Source: RGIG9608 sp045602425 (GTDB taxonomy: Bacteria > Bacteroidota > Bacteroidia > Bacteroidales > Paludibacteraceae). Taken from it: a stretch of 64,000 bases of DNA. Both the position numbers and the translations under genes were made by a program. Shown here piece after piece: positions 16,255-24,567 of the stretch. The notes beneath the pieces are model-generated. The model did no database searches, was not told the DNA's origin, and was given only the letters and a program-made list of their open reading frames with translations. How positions within the stretch are numbered: position 1 is the stretch's first letter; every line of letters begins with the position of its first letter. The DNA lies in NCBI GenBank assembly GCA_045602425.1, contig JAZSBO010000021.1, positions 62,001 to 126,000 on the forward strand. Direction: 5' to 3'.

Positions 16255-17730
16255 ATGTCGCCAACCGTACTTCTTTTTATTCTGTTTGGTTATTTTGTGT
16301 TGTTGATAATGACATCGTGGTTTGCTGTACGAAATCATACCAATAACGCCTCGTTTTTTACTGCCAATCGTCAATCGCCATGGTATCTTGTAGCGTTTGG
16401 AATGATTGGGGCTTCGGTGTCAGGCATCTCGTTTGTGTCTGTCCCCGGAATGGTAGGCGAAAGTCAGTTTACGTATTTACAAATGGTGTTAGGCTTTTTT
16501 GTTGGCTATTTGATTGTTGCGTATTTGCTTTTACCGCTTTATTATCGTTTGCGTTTTACGAGTATTTATGAATTTCTTCAACAACGATTTGGAAATTCGA
16601 CGTACAAAATCGGATCTTTGTTTTTTATAGTTGCCAAGCTTGTTGGGTCAGCTTCGAAACTATATGTTACGATGTTGGTTTTGCATCAGTTTTTATTTTC
16701 GAAATGGGATATACCTTTTGTTGTTGTCGCAGTAATTTTTGTTTTTTTTATTTGGGTTTATACGCATCGAGGTGGAATCCGCTCGCTTGTTTGGACGGAT
16801 TGTTTGCAAACATTTGTGCTGCTTTTGTCTCTAATTTTTATTGTGAAAGATGTTTTTCTTCAGCTAAATCTTACACCACAAATGTTGTACGAAAAGTTGT
16901 TGAAAAGTCCAGAATGTCGTGTTTTTGTGTTTGATGATTGGCATACTCCAAAAAACTTTTTTAAGCAGTTTTTTAGTGGCATTTTTGTTGTCGTTGTGAT
17001 GACGGGTTTGGATCAGGATATGATGCAGAAAAACTTGACTTGCAAGTCGTTGAAAGATGCTCAACGCAATATGCTTTCGTATGGTTCGATGTTTTTGCCT
17101 GTCAATCTTTTGTTTTTGATACTTGGATTTTTGTTGTTGCTTTTTGTTTCGGAGAATAATATTTTTACACTTGCTACGGGTGATGAATTATTGCCATTTG
17201 TTGTGTCTTCGTATTTGGGTGAGTGTTCAGTAATTTTGTTTTTACTTGGTATGATAGCAGCTTCTTTCTCGAGTGCCGATTCGGCGTTAACTTCAATAAC
17301 AACAACGATTTTTGTCGATATGCTTGGAATTAAAAATATCGAAAACGAACGATTCCGACTACGACGAAATGCAATACACGTATTTGTTTGTTTGCTTTTC
17401 TTTATCACGATCCTATTTTTCGATTTTGTTAAAAGTAAAAGTGTACTTGACTTGATTTATACGATAGTAGGATATTTGTATGGTCCTTTACTCGGCTTGT
17501 ATGCTTTTGGGTTATTTTCTCACAGAAAGGTAGAGGATAAAAATATTCCGATTTTAGTTATCGTATCGCCTGTTTTGTGTTATGTATTGAATCTGTTTTT
17601 TCAGCGAGTGGTGCTTTACTCGTTTGGTTATGAGTTGTTAATGATAAACGGATTGATTACTTTTGTAGGATTGTTATTGTTGAGTAAATCGAATAAAAAT
17701 GGAAATAAATACTGCAGAATTTACGATTAG
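16255..17730 (+). CDS. Sodium:solute symporter family protein
   Basis: 491 residues with about 12-13 hydrophobic segments, the architecture of the SSS family. Family signatures include WYLVAFGMIGASVSGISFVS in helix 2, IYEFLQQRFGN, and FSSADSALTSITTTIFVD in the sodium-binding helix 8 region. It is a secondary transporter driven by sodium; the substrate cannot be told from sequence (members take up sugars, amino acids, nucleosides, or sialic acid). Its 3' end overlaps engB by 32 nt, so translation is coupled. The start at 16255 is preferred because the upstream TTG lies in the promoter. Confidence 0.92.
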   Translation: MSPTVLLFILFGYFVLLIMTSWFAVRNHTNNASFFTANRQSPWYLVAFGMIGASVSGISFVSVPGMVGESQFTYLQMVLGFFVGYLIVAYLLLPLYYRLRFTSIYEFLQQRFGNSTYKIGSLFFIVAKLVGSASKLYVTMLVLHQFLFSKWDIPFVVVAVIFVFFIWVYTHRGGIRSLVWTDCLQTFVLLLSLIFIVKDVFLQLNLTPQMLYEKLLKSPECRVFVFDDWHTPKNFFKQFFSGIFVVVVMTGLDQDMMQKNLTCKSLKDAQRNMLSYGSMFLPVNLLFLILGFLLLLFVSENNIFTLATGDELLPFVVSSYLGECSVILFLLGMIAASFSSADSALTSITTTIFVDMLGIKNIENERFRLRRNAIHVFVCLLFFITILFFDFVKSKSVLDLIYTIVGYLYGPLLGLYAFGLFSHRKVEDKNIPILVIVSPVLCYVLNLFFQRVVLYSFGYELLMINGLITFVGLLLLSKSNKNGNKYCRIYD

Positions 17731-18298
17731 TAATACCGATGTCCGCAAATGTCCTGTCCATACATTGCCAGAATATGCATTTATTGGGCGTTCGAATGTT
17801 GGCAAATCATCGTTGATAAATATGCTTTGTAGGCAGAAAGGTTTAGCAAAGACCTCGTCGAAACCGGGGAAAACACTGTTGATAAATCACTTTTTTATAA
17901 ATCGTTCGTGGTATTTGGTCGATTTGCCCGGCTATGGTTTTGCAAAAATGAGCAAAGATGGACGAGACAAACTCCGCCGAATGATAGAGTCGTACATTCT
18001 GATGCGTAAAGAGTTGACAAATCTTTTTGTGTTGGTTGATTGTAGGCACGAACCTCAAAAAATTGATTTGGAATTTATGGAGTGGCTGGGGGTTAGTAAC
18101 GTTCCGTTTTCGGTAGTTTTTACAAAAGCTGATAAATTGTCAGCTTCGAAATTAAATCTCAATATCGAAAACTACAAACAAAAGCTTTTGGAACAGTGGG
18201 AGAGTTTGCCTCCTATTTTTGTTACGTCTTCTGAAAAATGTGTAGGCAAAGAAGATTTGTTGAATTATATTGAAGAAATAAATAATTCGCTTGAATAA
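17699..18298 (+). CDS. engB: Ribosome biogenesis GTP-binding protein EngB (YihA/YsxC)
   Basis: 199 residues, normal length. It contains the small TRAFAC GTPase motifs: G1 GRSNVGKSS near residue 30, switch I with GKT, G3 DLPGYGFAK, and G4 TKAD. It functions in late assembly of the 50S ribosomal subunit. It overlaps the upstream symporter by 32 nt and is followed one base later by nadE, so engB, nadE, the nuclease and ruvB form a compact housekeeping operon. Confidence 0.97.
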   Translation: MEINTAEFTISNTDVRKCPVHTLPEYAFIGRSNVGKSSLINMLCRQKGLAKTSSKPGKTLLINHFFINRSWYLVDLPGYGFAKMSKDGRDKLRRMIESYILMRKELTNLFVLVDCRHEPQKIDLEFMEWLGVSNVPFSVVFTKADKLSASKLNLNIENYKQKLLEQWESLPPIFVTSSEKCVGKEDLLNYIEEINNSLE

Positions 18299-18299
18299 T

Positions 18300-20234
18300 A
18301 TGATGGAAAATAGAAATATGGGGTTTGTGAGAGTAGCAACAGCAGTTCCTGCAATTCGTGTTGCCGATGTAGCATATAATTTAGAGCAAATTGTATCGCT
18401 ATTGAAATCGGCCGATCACGAACAAGTAGAAATCGTGGTTTTTCAAGAATTGACATTGACGGGATGTACTTGTGGCGATTTGTTTTTTCAACAAACGTTG
18501 TTAGAGAAATCTGAACAAGCATTGCAAAAGTTGCTTGATGTTTCTGCAGACTTAAATGTTATTGGCATTGTAGGAATGCCGCTGTTGTTCAATGGCTTGC
18601 TTTACAATGTCGCTGTTGTTTTTCATAAAGGACGTATTTATGGTGTTGTGCCAAAAAGTTGTACGCAAAATATTCGAGAAGTGAATGAACAGCGATGGTT
18701 TAGCGTTGGTTCTACTATTTCAGAAAACGCAGAAATAAATCTTTGTGGGCAGCAAGTGGTAATTGACTCAAATATGTTGTTTAGAACAAAAACTACGTGT
18801 TTTGCTATAGAATTTGGGTCCGACTTGTATGCTGTCGTTTCGCCAAGTTCGTATCATGTTTTAAATGGTGCAGAAATTATATTTAATCTTTCTGCAGTAA
18901 GCGAAATGGCAGGTTCGTTTGATTTCGAAAAAAGAATTGAGCAACAAGCTTTGCGATGTATGTCGGGTTATGTTTGTGCTTCTACAGGTTTTGGTGAGTC
19001 ATCTACTGATTTTGTTTTTGGAGGCAAGACTTTGATTTTTGAAAACGATCAAATGTTAGATTCTACTTCGTGCTTTGAATTAGAAAATAAATTGTCGTTT
19101 ACGGAAATAGATGTCGATACAATTAGAAATCTACGAAGAGCAAATTCCGCCTTTTGTAGTAGCCAGAGTAATTTGCTTAAGACAGTAAATAATATAGTTT
19201 TGATAAATCAACAACCACAATCATTGAAAAACATTTCGAGAAAGATTGATGCTCATCCGTTTGTTCCTTCTGATAAGGAAGAGTTGAATGAAAAATGTGA
19301 AAAAACTTTTGCTATTCAAGTGCAAGGATTAGTTACGAGATTGAATCATACACATATACAAAAAGCTGTAATCGGAATTTCTGGTGGATTGGATTCTACT
19401 TGGGCATTACTTGTAACGATTGGAGCGTTTGACAAACTTGGTATTAATCGAAAAAATATTATTGCAATAACTATGCCCGGATTTGGAACATCGGAGCGGA
19501 CGCATACCAATGCGGATAGTTTGATACACAAATTGGGCGTTCAGTTTCGTGAGATAAATATAAAAGCGGCTTGTTTGCAGCATTTTGATGATATTATGCA
19601 CGATGCATCATGTCATGATGTTACGTACGAAAATGTTCAAGCACGAGAGCGTACGCAAATATTGATGGATGTTGCAAATAAGGAAAGTGCGTTGGTTGTG
19701 GGAACAGGTGATATGTCGGAATTAGCTTTAGGTTGGGCGACCTACAATGGCGACCACATGTCAATGTATGGTGTAAATGCAGGTGTTGTCAAAACTCTAA
19801 TTCTGTATTTGATAAATTGGTATACTCAAGTAGAAAAAATAGACGATTCTATAAAAGAGATTTTGTTGGATATAATAAATACTCCTATAAGTCCTGAATT
19901 ATTGCCTACGAATGATTGTGGAAAAATAGCACAGAAAACAGAAGATTTAGTAGGACCTTACGAACTGCACGATTTCTTCTTATATCATTTTTTGAAAAAT
20001 AATAGTTCTCCGCAGAAAATACAATTGCTCGCAGAGAGAGCTTTTGATGGTATATTTGAAAAGAGGGTGATAGAAAAATGGTTGAAAAACTTTTATCAAC
20101 GTTTTTTTACACAACAATTTAAACGATCTTGTTTGCCTGATGGCCCAAAAGTTGAGTCGATATCACTTTCGCCAAGGGGAGGATTGGTTATGCCAAGTGA
20201 TGCTTCAAACAACGAATGGTTAAACTTTTTTTAA
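18300..20234 (+). CDS. nadE: NAD+ synthetase with a nitrilase-type glutaminase domain lacking its catalytic cysteine
   Basis: 644 residues. The C-terminal NAD synthetase domain has the ATP pyrophosphatase loop ISGGLDSTWALLV, and GTGDMSELALGWATYNGDH, so amidation of deamido-NAD+ should be intact. The N-terminal nitrilase-like domain should release ammonia from glutamine using a Glu-Lys-Cys triad. Glu50 (FQELTLTG) and Lys119 (VVPKSC) are present, but the segment that normally reads EICEDLW reads EFGSDLY here, with Gly173 (codon GGG) where the nucleophilic Cys belongs. Either the enzyme uses free ammonia, or another partner supplies it. The ATG at 18300 follows the engB stop by one base; the frame also has a TTG at 18291. 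Confidence 0.93.
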   Translation: MMENRNMGFVRVATAVPAIRVADVAYNLEQIVSLLKSADHEQVEIVVFQELTLTGCTCGDLFFQQTLLEKSEQALQKLLDVSADLNVIGIVGMPLLFNGLLYNVAVVFHKGRIYGVVPKSCTQNIREVNEQRWFSVGSTISENAEINLCGQQVVIDSNMLFRTKTTCFAIEFGSDLYAVVSPSSYHVLNGAEIIFNLSAVSEMAGSFDFEKRIEQQALRCMSGYVCASTGFGESSTDFVFGGKTLIFENDQMLDSTSCFELENKLSFTEIDVDTIRNLRRANSAFCSSQSNLLKTVNNIVLINQQPQSLKNISRKIDAHPFVPSDKEELNEKCEKTFAIQVQGLVTRLNHTHIQKAVIGISGGLDSTWALLVTIGAFDKLGINRKNIIAITMPGFGTSERTHTNADSLIHKLGVQFREINIKAACLQHFDDIMHDASCHDVTYENVQARERTQILMDVANKESALVVGTGDMSELALGWATYNGDHMSMYGVNAGVVKTLILYLINWYTQVEKIDDSIKEILLDIINTPISPELLPTNDCGKIAQKTEDLVGPYELHDFFLYHFLKNNSSPQKIQLLAERAFDGIFEKRVIEKWLKNFYQRFFTQQFKRSCLPDGPKVESISLSPRGGLVMPSDASNNEWLNFF

Positions 20235-20239
20235 TAAAA

Positions 20240-21085
20240 ATGATGAATAAGCGGAGATTGATAATTCTTTTATTAGTGCTTGTAGTTCTGATAGTAGTAT
20301 GGCTTTTGCCAACATTGAAATCGCAATCGCCAGCTATTTGTACGGTACAACAAGAAACTTCAGTTGTAGATTTGTCTTCGATAGATTACGAAACAGAAGC
20401 ATTGCCTATAATAAGTAGTGGGTGTGCTTCACAGCATATCAATCATTCAGCATACACGCTCTCTTATAATAAAGATTACAAAGTGCCAAATTGGGTTTTT
20501 TATGAGCTTTTGAGAGAGGAGTTAGCAGGAGAAGCCGAGCGTAGCAATAAATTTCGTCAGGATCCTTTTGTCGCATCTAACGAAAGTGCTACTTTAAAAG
20601 ATTATCAAAAATCGGGTTATGACAGAGGACACATTGCTCCTGCTGCAGATTTTAATTGGAATGCCGAAGCCAAAGATGAATCGTTTTTTTTGAGCAATAT
20701 GTGTCCACAACATCCATCGTTTAATCGAGGTATATGGAAATCTTTAGAAGAACTTGTTCGTGATTGGTCGGTACGCGATAGTGCTATTTGTGTGGTTGCA
20801 GGTCCTGTGCTACCTATTGATAAAACTGGAGAATTTTATTCGATAGGAGAGGGGCGAGTTTATGTTCCAACGCTTTTCTATAAAATAGTTTTTTCTGCTT
20901 TTAGAGAAAAACCTTGTATGATAGGTTTTGTTATGCCAAACGAAAAAAGCAATGCCAATTTACAGTCATTTGTTGTTTCGGTGGATAGCATTGAACGATT
21001 AACGCAGATAGATTTTTTTCCTATATTACCTGATAATCTCGAAAATGAAATAGAGTCTTTTGTTGATTTAAATGATTGGTTTTAG
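20240..21085 (+). CDS. Membrane-anchored or secreted DNA/RNA non-specific endonuclease
   Basis: 281 residues. An N-terminal hydrophobic segment (LIILLLVLVVLIVVWLLP) follows a positive NKRR, so the protein is anchored in or exported across the inner membrane. The beta-beta-alpha metal nuclease domain (NUC1 type) carries the DRGHIAPAADFNWN motif, with His as general base, and an Asn-containing FLSNMCPQHPSFNRGIWKSL helix that binds Mg2+. It should degrade DNA and RNA without sequence preference, for nutrition or defence outside the cytoplasm. It lies 5 nt after nadE and 2 nt before ruvB, in the same operon. An ATG two codons later (20243) is equally plausible. Confidence 0.92.
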   Translation: MMNKRRLIILLLVLVVLIVVWLLPTLKSQSPAICTVQQETSVVDLSSIDYETEALPIISSGCASQHINHSAYTLSYNKDYKVPNWVFYELLREELAGEAERSNKFRQDPFVASNESATLKDYQKSGYDRGHIAPAADFNWNAEAKDESFFLSNMCPQHPSFNRGIWKSLEELVRDWSVRDSAICVVAGPVLPIDKTGEFYSIGEGRVYVPTLFYKIVFSAFREKPCMIGFVMPNEKSNANLQSFVVSVDSIERLTQIDFFPILPDNLENEIESFVDLNDWF

Positions 21086-21087
21086 TT

Positions 21088-22104
21088 ATGGATTCAACTT
21101 TTAATATACATAATACAGCAGAGAGAGAAAATGATTTTGAACAAGCATTACGTCCGTTGAGTTTTGATGATTTTAGCGGGCAAAGTAAAATTGTTGAAAA
21201 TTTAAAAATATTTGTAATGGCGGCAAAAATGCGTCAAGAGCCACTTGATCATGTTTTGTTGCATGGGCCTCCCGGATTGGGAAAAACTACTCTGTCGAAT
21301 ATCATAGCTAATGAATTAGGCGTAGGTTTTAAAGTTACATCAGGGCCCGTACTTGATAAGCCTGGCGATTTGGCAGGATTACTGACTAATTTGGAACCTA
21401 ATGATGTTTTATTTATTGATGAGATTCATCGTTTAAGTCCCGTTGTAGAAGAATATCTTTATTCTGCGATGGAAGATTATCGTATAGATATTATGATTGA
21501 TAAAGGACCGAGTGCACGTTCTGTTCAGATTGAGATAAATCCTTTTACATTAGTTGGGGCAACTACACGTAGTGGTTTGCTTACAAGTCCATTGCGAGCA
21601 AGATTTGGTATCAATAGTCATTTGGAGTATTACGATGTAGAAGTGTTGACAAAGATTGTACTTCGTTCGGCAAAAATATTAAACGTAGCTTGCAACGAGC
21701 GTGCTGCTACAGAGATAGCTAGTCGTAGCCGTGGCACTCCTCGTATTGCTAATGCTTTGCTACGACGTGTACGCGATTTTGCACAAGTGAAAGGTAACGG
21801 AACTATTGATTACGAGATTACTTGTTTTGCTTTGGAGGCATTGAATATAGACCAATATGGATTAGATGAAATTGATAACAAAATCCTTTGTACGATTATT
21901 GATAAGTTTAAAGGTGGACCTGTTGGTATTTCTACTATAGCAACAGCTCTTGGCGAAGATGCTGGAACAATCGAAGATGTGTATGAACCATTTTTGATAA
22001 AAGAGGGCTTTATGAAACGTACTCCACGAGGACGTGAGGTAACCGAATTGGCTTACCGACATCTTGGAAAAGTGCGTTTAAGTGGAATGGATACGTTATT
22101 TTAG
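21088..22104 (+). CDS. ruvB: Holliday junction branch migration ATPase RuvB
   Basis: 338 residues from the ATG at 21088, 2 nt after the nuclease stop. Motifs in order: LRPLSFDDFSGQ, Walker A GPPGLGKTT near residue 57, Walker B FIDEIHRLS, sensor I VGATTRSGLL with the arginine finger region SPLRARFG, and the C-terminal winged helix ending in TPRGREVTELAYRHLG. It forms a hexameric motor with RuvA that drives branch migration in recombination repair. Confidence 0.98.
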   Translation: MDSTFNIHNTAERENDFEQALRPLSFDDFSGQSKIVENLKIFVMAAKMRQEPLDHVLLHGPPGLGKTTLSNIIANELGVGFKVTSGPVLDKPGDLAGLLTNLEPNDVLFIDEIHRLSPVVEEYLYSAMEDYRIDIMIDKGPSARSVQIEINPFTLVGATTRSGLLTSPLRARFGINSHLEYYDVEVLTKIVLRSAKILNVACNERAATEIASRSRGTPRIANALLRRVRDFAQVKGNGTIDYEITCFALEALNIDQYGLDEIDNKILCTIIDKFKGGPVGISTIATALGEDAGTIEDVYEPFLIKEGFMKRTPRGREVTELAYRHLGKVRLSGMDTLF

Positions 22105-22108
22105 TTTT

Positions 22109-22940
22109 ATGAAGCGATTTGTATTATTTATTTCTCTATTGCTTATTGTATTTCAGGTAATTTATTCGCAAAAGGTAAGTAATGTAGAGGCTAATCAAGT
22201 AGGCAAAAAATAGAGATTACTTACGATTTAGATTGTACATCCGACGTTTCGGTAGAGTGTTCTACCGATGGCGGACGAACCTATGCAAAGTTACACTATG
22301 TGAATGGAGCAGTAGGGCGTAGTGTGAATGCTGGACATAACTCCATTATATGGGATGTCCTTGCTGAAATGGAGCAATTAGTAGGTGATAATATTTGTTT
22401 TCGTGTAAATGCTATGAGTGGCAGAGGCTATGAAAATGGTCACGAGTGGATTGATTTGGGACTTTCTGTGAAATGGGCGACTTGTAATGTAGGAGCATCA
22501 ACTCCAGAAGCTTATGGAAATTATTACGCTTGAGGAGAAACTGCTCCTAAAAGTAATTATATGGGTTCAACTTATACATATTTGAATACTCCTTCTGTTT
22601 TACCCTTGAATAGAGATGCTGCTTTTGTAAATTGGGGAGGAAATTGGCGAATGCCAACATCGGACGAAATTCAAGAATTAAAAGAAAAATGCAAATGGAG
22701 ACATGGATGGGGCGTGGTTATAAGGTAATAGGACCTAATGGTAATTCTATTTTTTTGCCTGCTGCAGGTAATCGTACGGGTACTAATATATACGACAAAG
22801 GCTTGAGTGGATGTTATTGGTCAAGTTCTTTTAAAAGTGAGTACGCAAAAGCATATTATATCAGATTTTATTCAAATACAGTATATAGTCATACTTATAA
22901 TCGTACTTATGGAAAATCTGTACGTGCGGTGTTAGATTAG
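22109..22940 (+). pseudogene. Degraded FISUMP-type surface protein gene
   Basis: It starts 4 nt after ruvB with a signal peptide (MKRFVLFISLLLIVFQVIYS) and then breaks three times. First, the run of six A at about 22204-22209 puts a TAG in frame; with seven A the frame continues GKKIEITYDLD. Second, YYA is followed by TGA at 22531-22533 where homologous sequences have TGG (YYAWGETAPKS). Third, a frameshift between about 22690 and 22720 separates RMPTSDEIQELKEKCKW from GYKVIGPNGNSIFLPAAG. The joined protein would have the beta domain shared with the gene at 12299 followed by a FISUMP domain (GHEWIDLGLSVKWATCNVGA). Sequencing error is an alternative, but three lesions in 830 bp argue for decay. 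Confidence 0.8.
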
Positions 22941-22968
22941 TTCTTTTGTGAAATTTAAATATAAAGAT

Positions 22969-23000
22969 TTTGCATATTTGAAAAAAATATTCTACTTTTG
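22969..23000 (+). promoter_or_regulatory. Promoter of rplU-rpmA
   Basis: TTTG at 22969-22972, a 20-bp spacer and TACTTTTG at 22993-23000 form a textbook Bacteroidetes promoter. The predicted leader is about 85 nt long, purine-rich, and could carry a ribosomal-protein autoregulatory site, though I recognise no known fold. Confidence 0.75.
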
Positions 23001-23091
23001 CAACTCATTTCGTAAAGAGGTTAATTGAAGAAGCAATGTTTAAGAAGAGTTTAAGCATCTCACCTCCCGAAAAAATATAAAATAATAAAAA

Positions 23092-23403
23092 ATGTACGCA
23101 ATTATTGAAGTATTGGGGCAACAATTCAAAGCAGAAGAAGGCAAACGTCTATTTGTGCATAGAATGAAGGCCGAACAAGGTGAAAAAATCACTTTAGACA
23201 AAGTGTTATTAGTTGACAAAGATGGTGTTGTAACCGTAGGAACTCCAGTTGTAGAAGGAGCAAAAGTAGAAGCAGAAGTCCTTTCGCATGTAAGAGGAGA
23301 AAAAGTGTTGGTATTCCACAAAAAACGTAGAAAAGGATATCGTAAATTGAACGGACATCGTCAAAATTTTACAGAAATAAAAATTAATAGCATAGTTGCT
23401 TAA
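23092..23403 (+). CDS. rplU: 50S ribosomal protein L21
   Basis: 103 residues, standard length. It opens MYAIIEVLGQQFKAEEGKRL, has the central VGTPVVEGAKVEAEVL, and ends in the basic RNA-binding tail FHKKRRKGYRKLNGHRQ. It binds 23S rRNA in the large subunit. It is paired with rpmA 19 nt downstream, the universal order. Confidence 0.98.
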   Translation: MYAIIEVLGQQFKAEEGKRLFVHRMKAEQGEKITLDKVLLVDKDGVVTVGTPVVEGAKVEAEVLSHVRGEKVLVFHKKRRKGYRKLNGHRQNFTEIKINSIVA

Positions 23404-23422
23404 CCTTTAAAAATTTAGAAAA

Positions 23423-23686
23423 ATGGCACATAAGAAAGGAGTCGGAAGTTCGAAAAACGGTCGTGAATCAGAAAGTAAACGACTTGGAGTAAAAATCTTT
23501 GGTGGGCAATTTGCAAAAGCAGGAAACATCATTGTTCGTCAAAGAGGAACAGTACACAATCCAGGCGAAAATATGGGAATGGGTAAAGATCATACTTTAT
23601 TTGCTTTAGTAGATGGCATTGTTGTATTTAAAAAGAAAAAAGCAAACAAATCATACGTGTCAATCGAGCCAATTGAAAAAAACTAA
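23423..23686 (+). CDS. rpmA: 50S ribosomal protein L27
   Basis: 87 residues. It starts MAHKKGVGSSKNGRESESKR and continues GVKIFGGQFAKAGNIIVRQR, the L27 signature; the N-terminal tail reaches the peptidyl-transferase centre. It lacks the cleavable extension seen in Firmicutes. It is co-transcribed with rplU and followed by a terminator. Confidence 0.98.
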   Translation: MAHKKGVGSSKNGRESESKRLGVKIFGGQFAKAGNIIVRQRGTVHNPGENMGMGKDHTLFALVDGIVVFKKKKANKSYVSIEPIEKN

Positions 23687-23718
23687 AAAAGCTTTGATTG
23701 TTTTATAATGATGGATAA

Positions 23719-23753
23719 ATAAAAAAAGGATTACTTGTTAATCCTTTTTTTTG
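23719..23753 (+). terminator. Intrinsic terminator of rplU-rpmA
   Basis: AAAAAGGATTA, loop CTTG, TTAATCCTTTTT followed by further T residues; a strong hairpin 33 nt after the rpmA stop. Confidence 0.85.
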
Positions 23754-23784
23754 TGAAACAATGTAAAAATAATTCAGAAAAATG

Positions 23785-23792
23785 TATTTTTG
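23785..23792 (+). promoter_or_regulatory. -7 element (TATTTTTG) for the NifU-like/GGGtGRT pair
   Basis: TATTTTTG matches TAnnTTTG and would give a leader of about 46 nt. No TTTG was seen at -33. Confidence 0.45.
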
Positions 23793-23844
23793 CATTTGAT
23801 AAGGAAAATAAGATTTACTTAACTAATAAATTTTTTAAAACATT

Positions 23845-24546
23845 ATGATTTATTCACACGAAGTAGAACACATGTGTGTTGTAAAAAAAGGTCCTAACCA
23901 TGGTCCTGCTCCAATTCCTGAAGAAGGAAAATGGGTAAAAGCCAAAGAAATCAAAGATATTTCGGGCATGACACACGGTATTGGTTGGTGCGCTCCACAA
24001 CAAGGTGCGTGCAAGTTGTCACTTAACGTAAAAGATGGTATCATCGAAGAAGCTTTGGTAGAAACTATCGGCTGCTCTGGTATGACTCACTCAGCAGCTA
24101 TGGCAGCAGAAATTCTTCCAGGAAAAACTTTGCTCGAAGCTTTGAATACCGACTTAGTTTGCGATGCTATCAATACTGCAATGCGCGAACTTTTCTTGCA
24201 AATTGTTTACGGACGTACACAATCTGCTTTCTCTGAAGGTGGTTTGGTTATTGGTGCTGGACTTGAAGACCTTGGAAAAGGACTTCGTTCACAAGTAGGT
24301 ACAATGTTCTCTACTAAAGCAAAAGGAGTTCGTTATCTTGAAATGGCTGAAGGCTATGTAACAAAAATTGCTTTGGATGCTGATGACGAAGTTTGCGGTT
24401 ATGAGTTTGTTCGCCTTGGTGTTATGATGGAACAAATCAAAAAAGGCGTAGATGCTAACGAAGCTTTGAAAAAAGCTACTGCACACTACGGACGTTTCAC
24501 CGAAGAGCAAGGTGCTGTTAAATTTATTGATCCACGAATTGACTAA
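23845..24546 (+). CDS. NifU-like iron-sulfur scaffold-type protein
   Basis: 233 residues. The N-terminal half resembles the NifU/IscU scaffold fold: a Cys in GIGWCAPQQGACKL, VKDGIIEEALVETIGCSGMT with another Cys, and a later MRELFLQIVYGRTQS where IscU has its third ligand region. The C-terminal part (SQVGTMFSTKAKGVRYLEMA) is specific to this family. It is likely cytoplasmic and binds an Fe-S cluster or metal. It is always read here with the GGGtGRT protein, which starts 21 nt downstream, so the two probably form one functional unit. The exact process is not established to my knowledge. Confidence 0.75.
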   Translation: MIYSHEVEHMCVVKKGPNHGPAPIPEEGKWVKAKEIKDISGMTHGIGWCAPQQGACKLSLNVKDGIIEEALVETIGCSGMTHSAAMAAEILPGKTLLEALNTDLVCDAINTAMRELFLQIVYGRTQSAFSEGGLVIGAGLEDLGKGLRSQVGTMFSTKAKGVRYLEMAEGYVTKIALDADDEVCGYEFVRLGVMMEQIKKGVDANEALKKATAHYGRFTEEQGAVKFIDPRID

Positions 24547-24567
24547 AAAAATAGGAGGAAAAGAAAA

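Noticed and set aside
22300..22940. Two separate small genes in the FISUMP region
   Set aside because: Both are pieces of one broken reading frame; the protein phrases join across the lesions into a single FISUMP-type protein.
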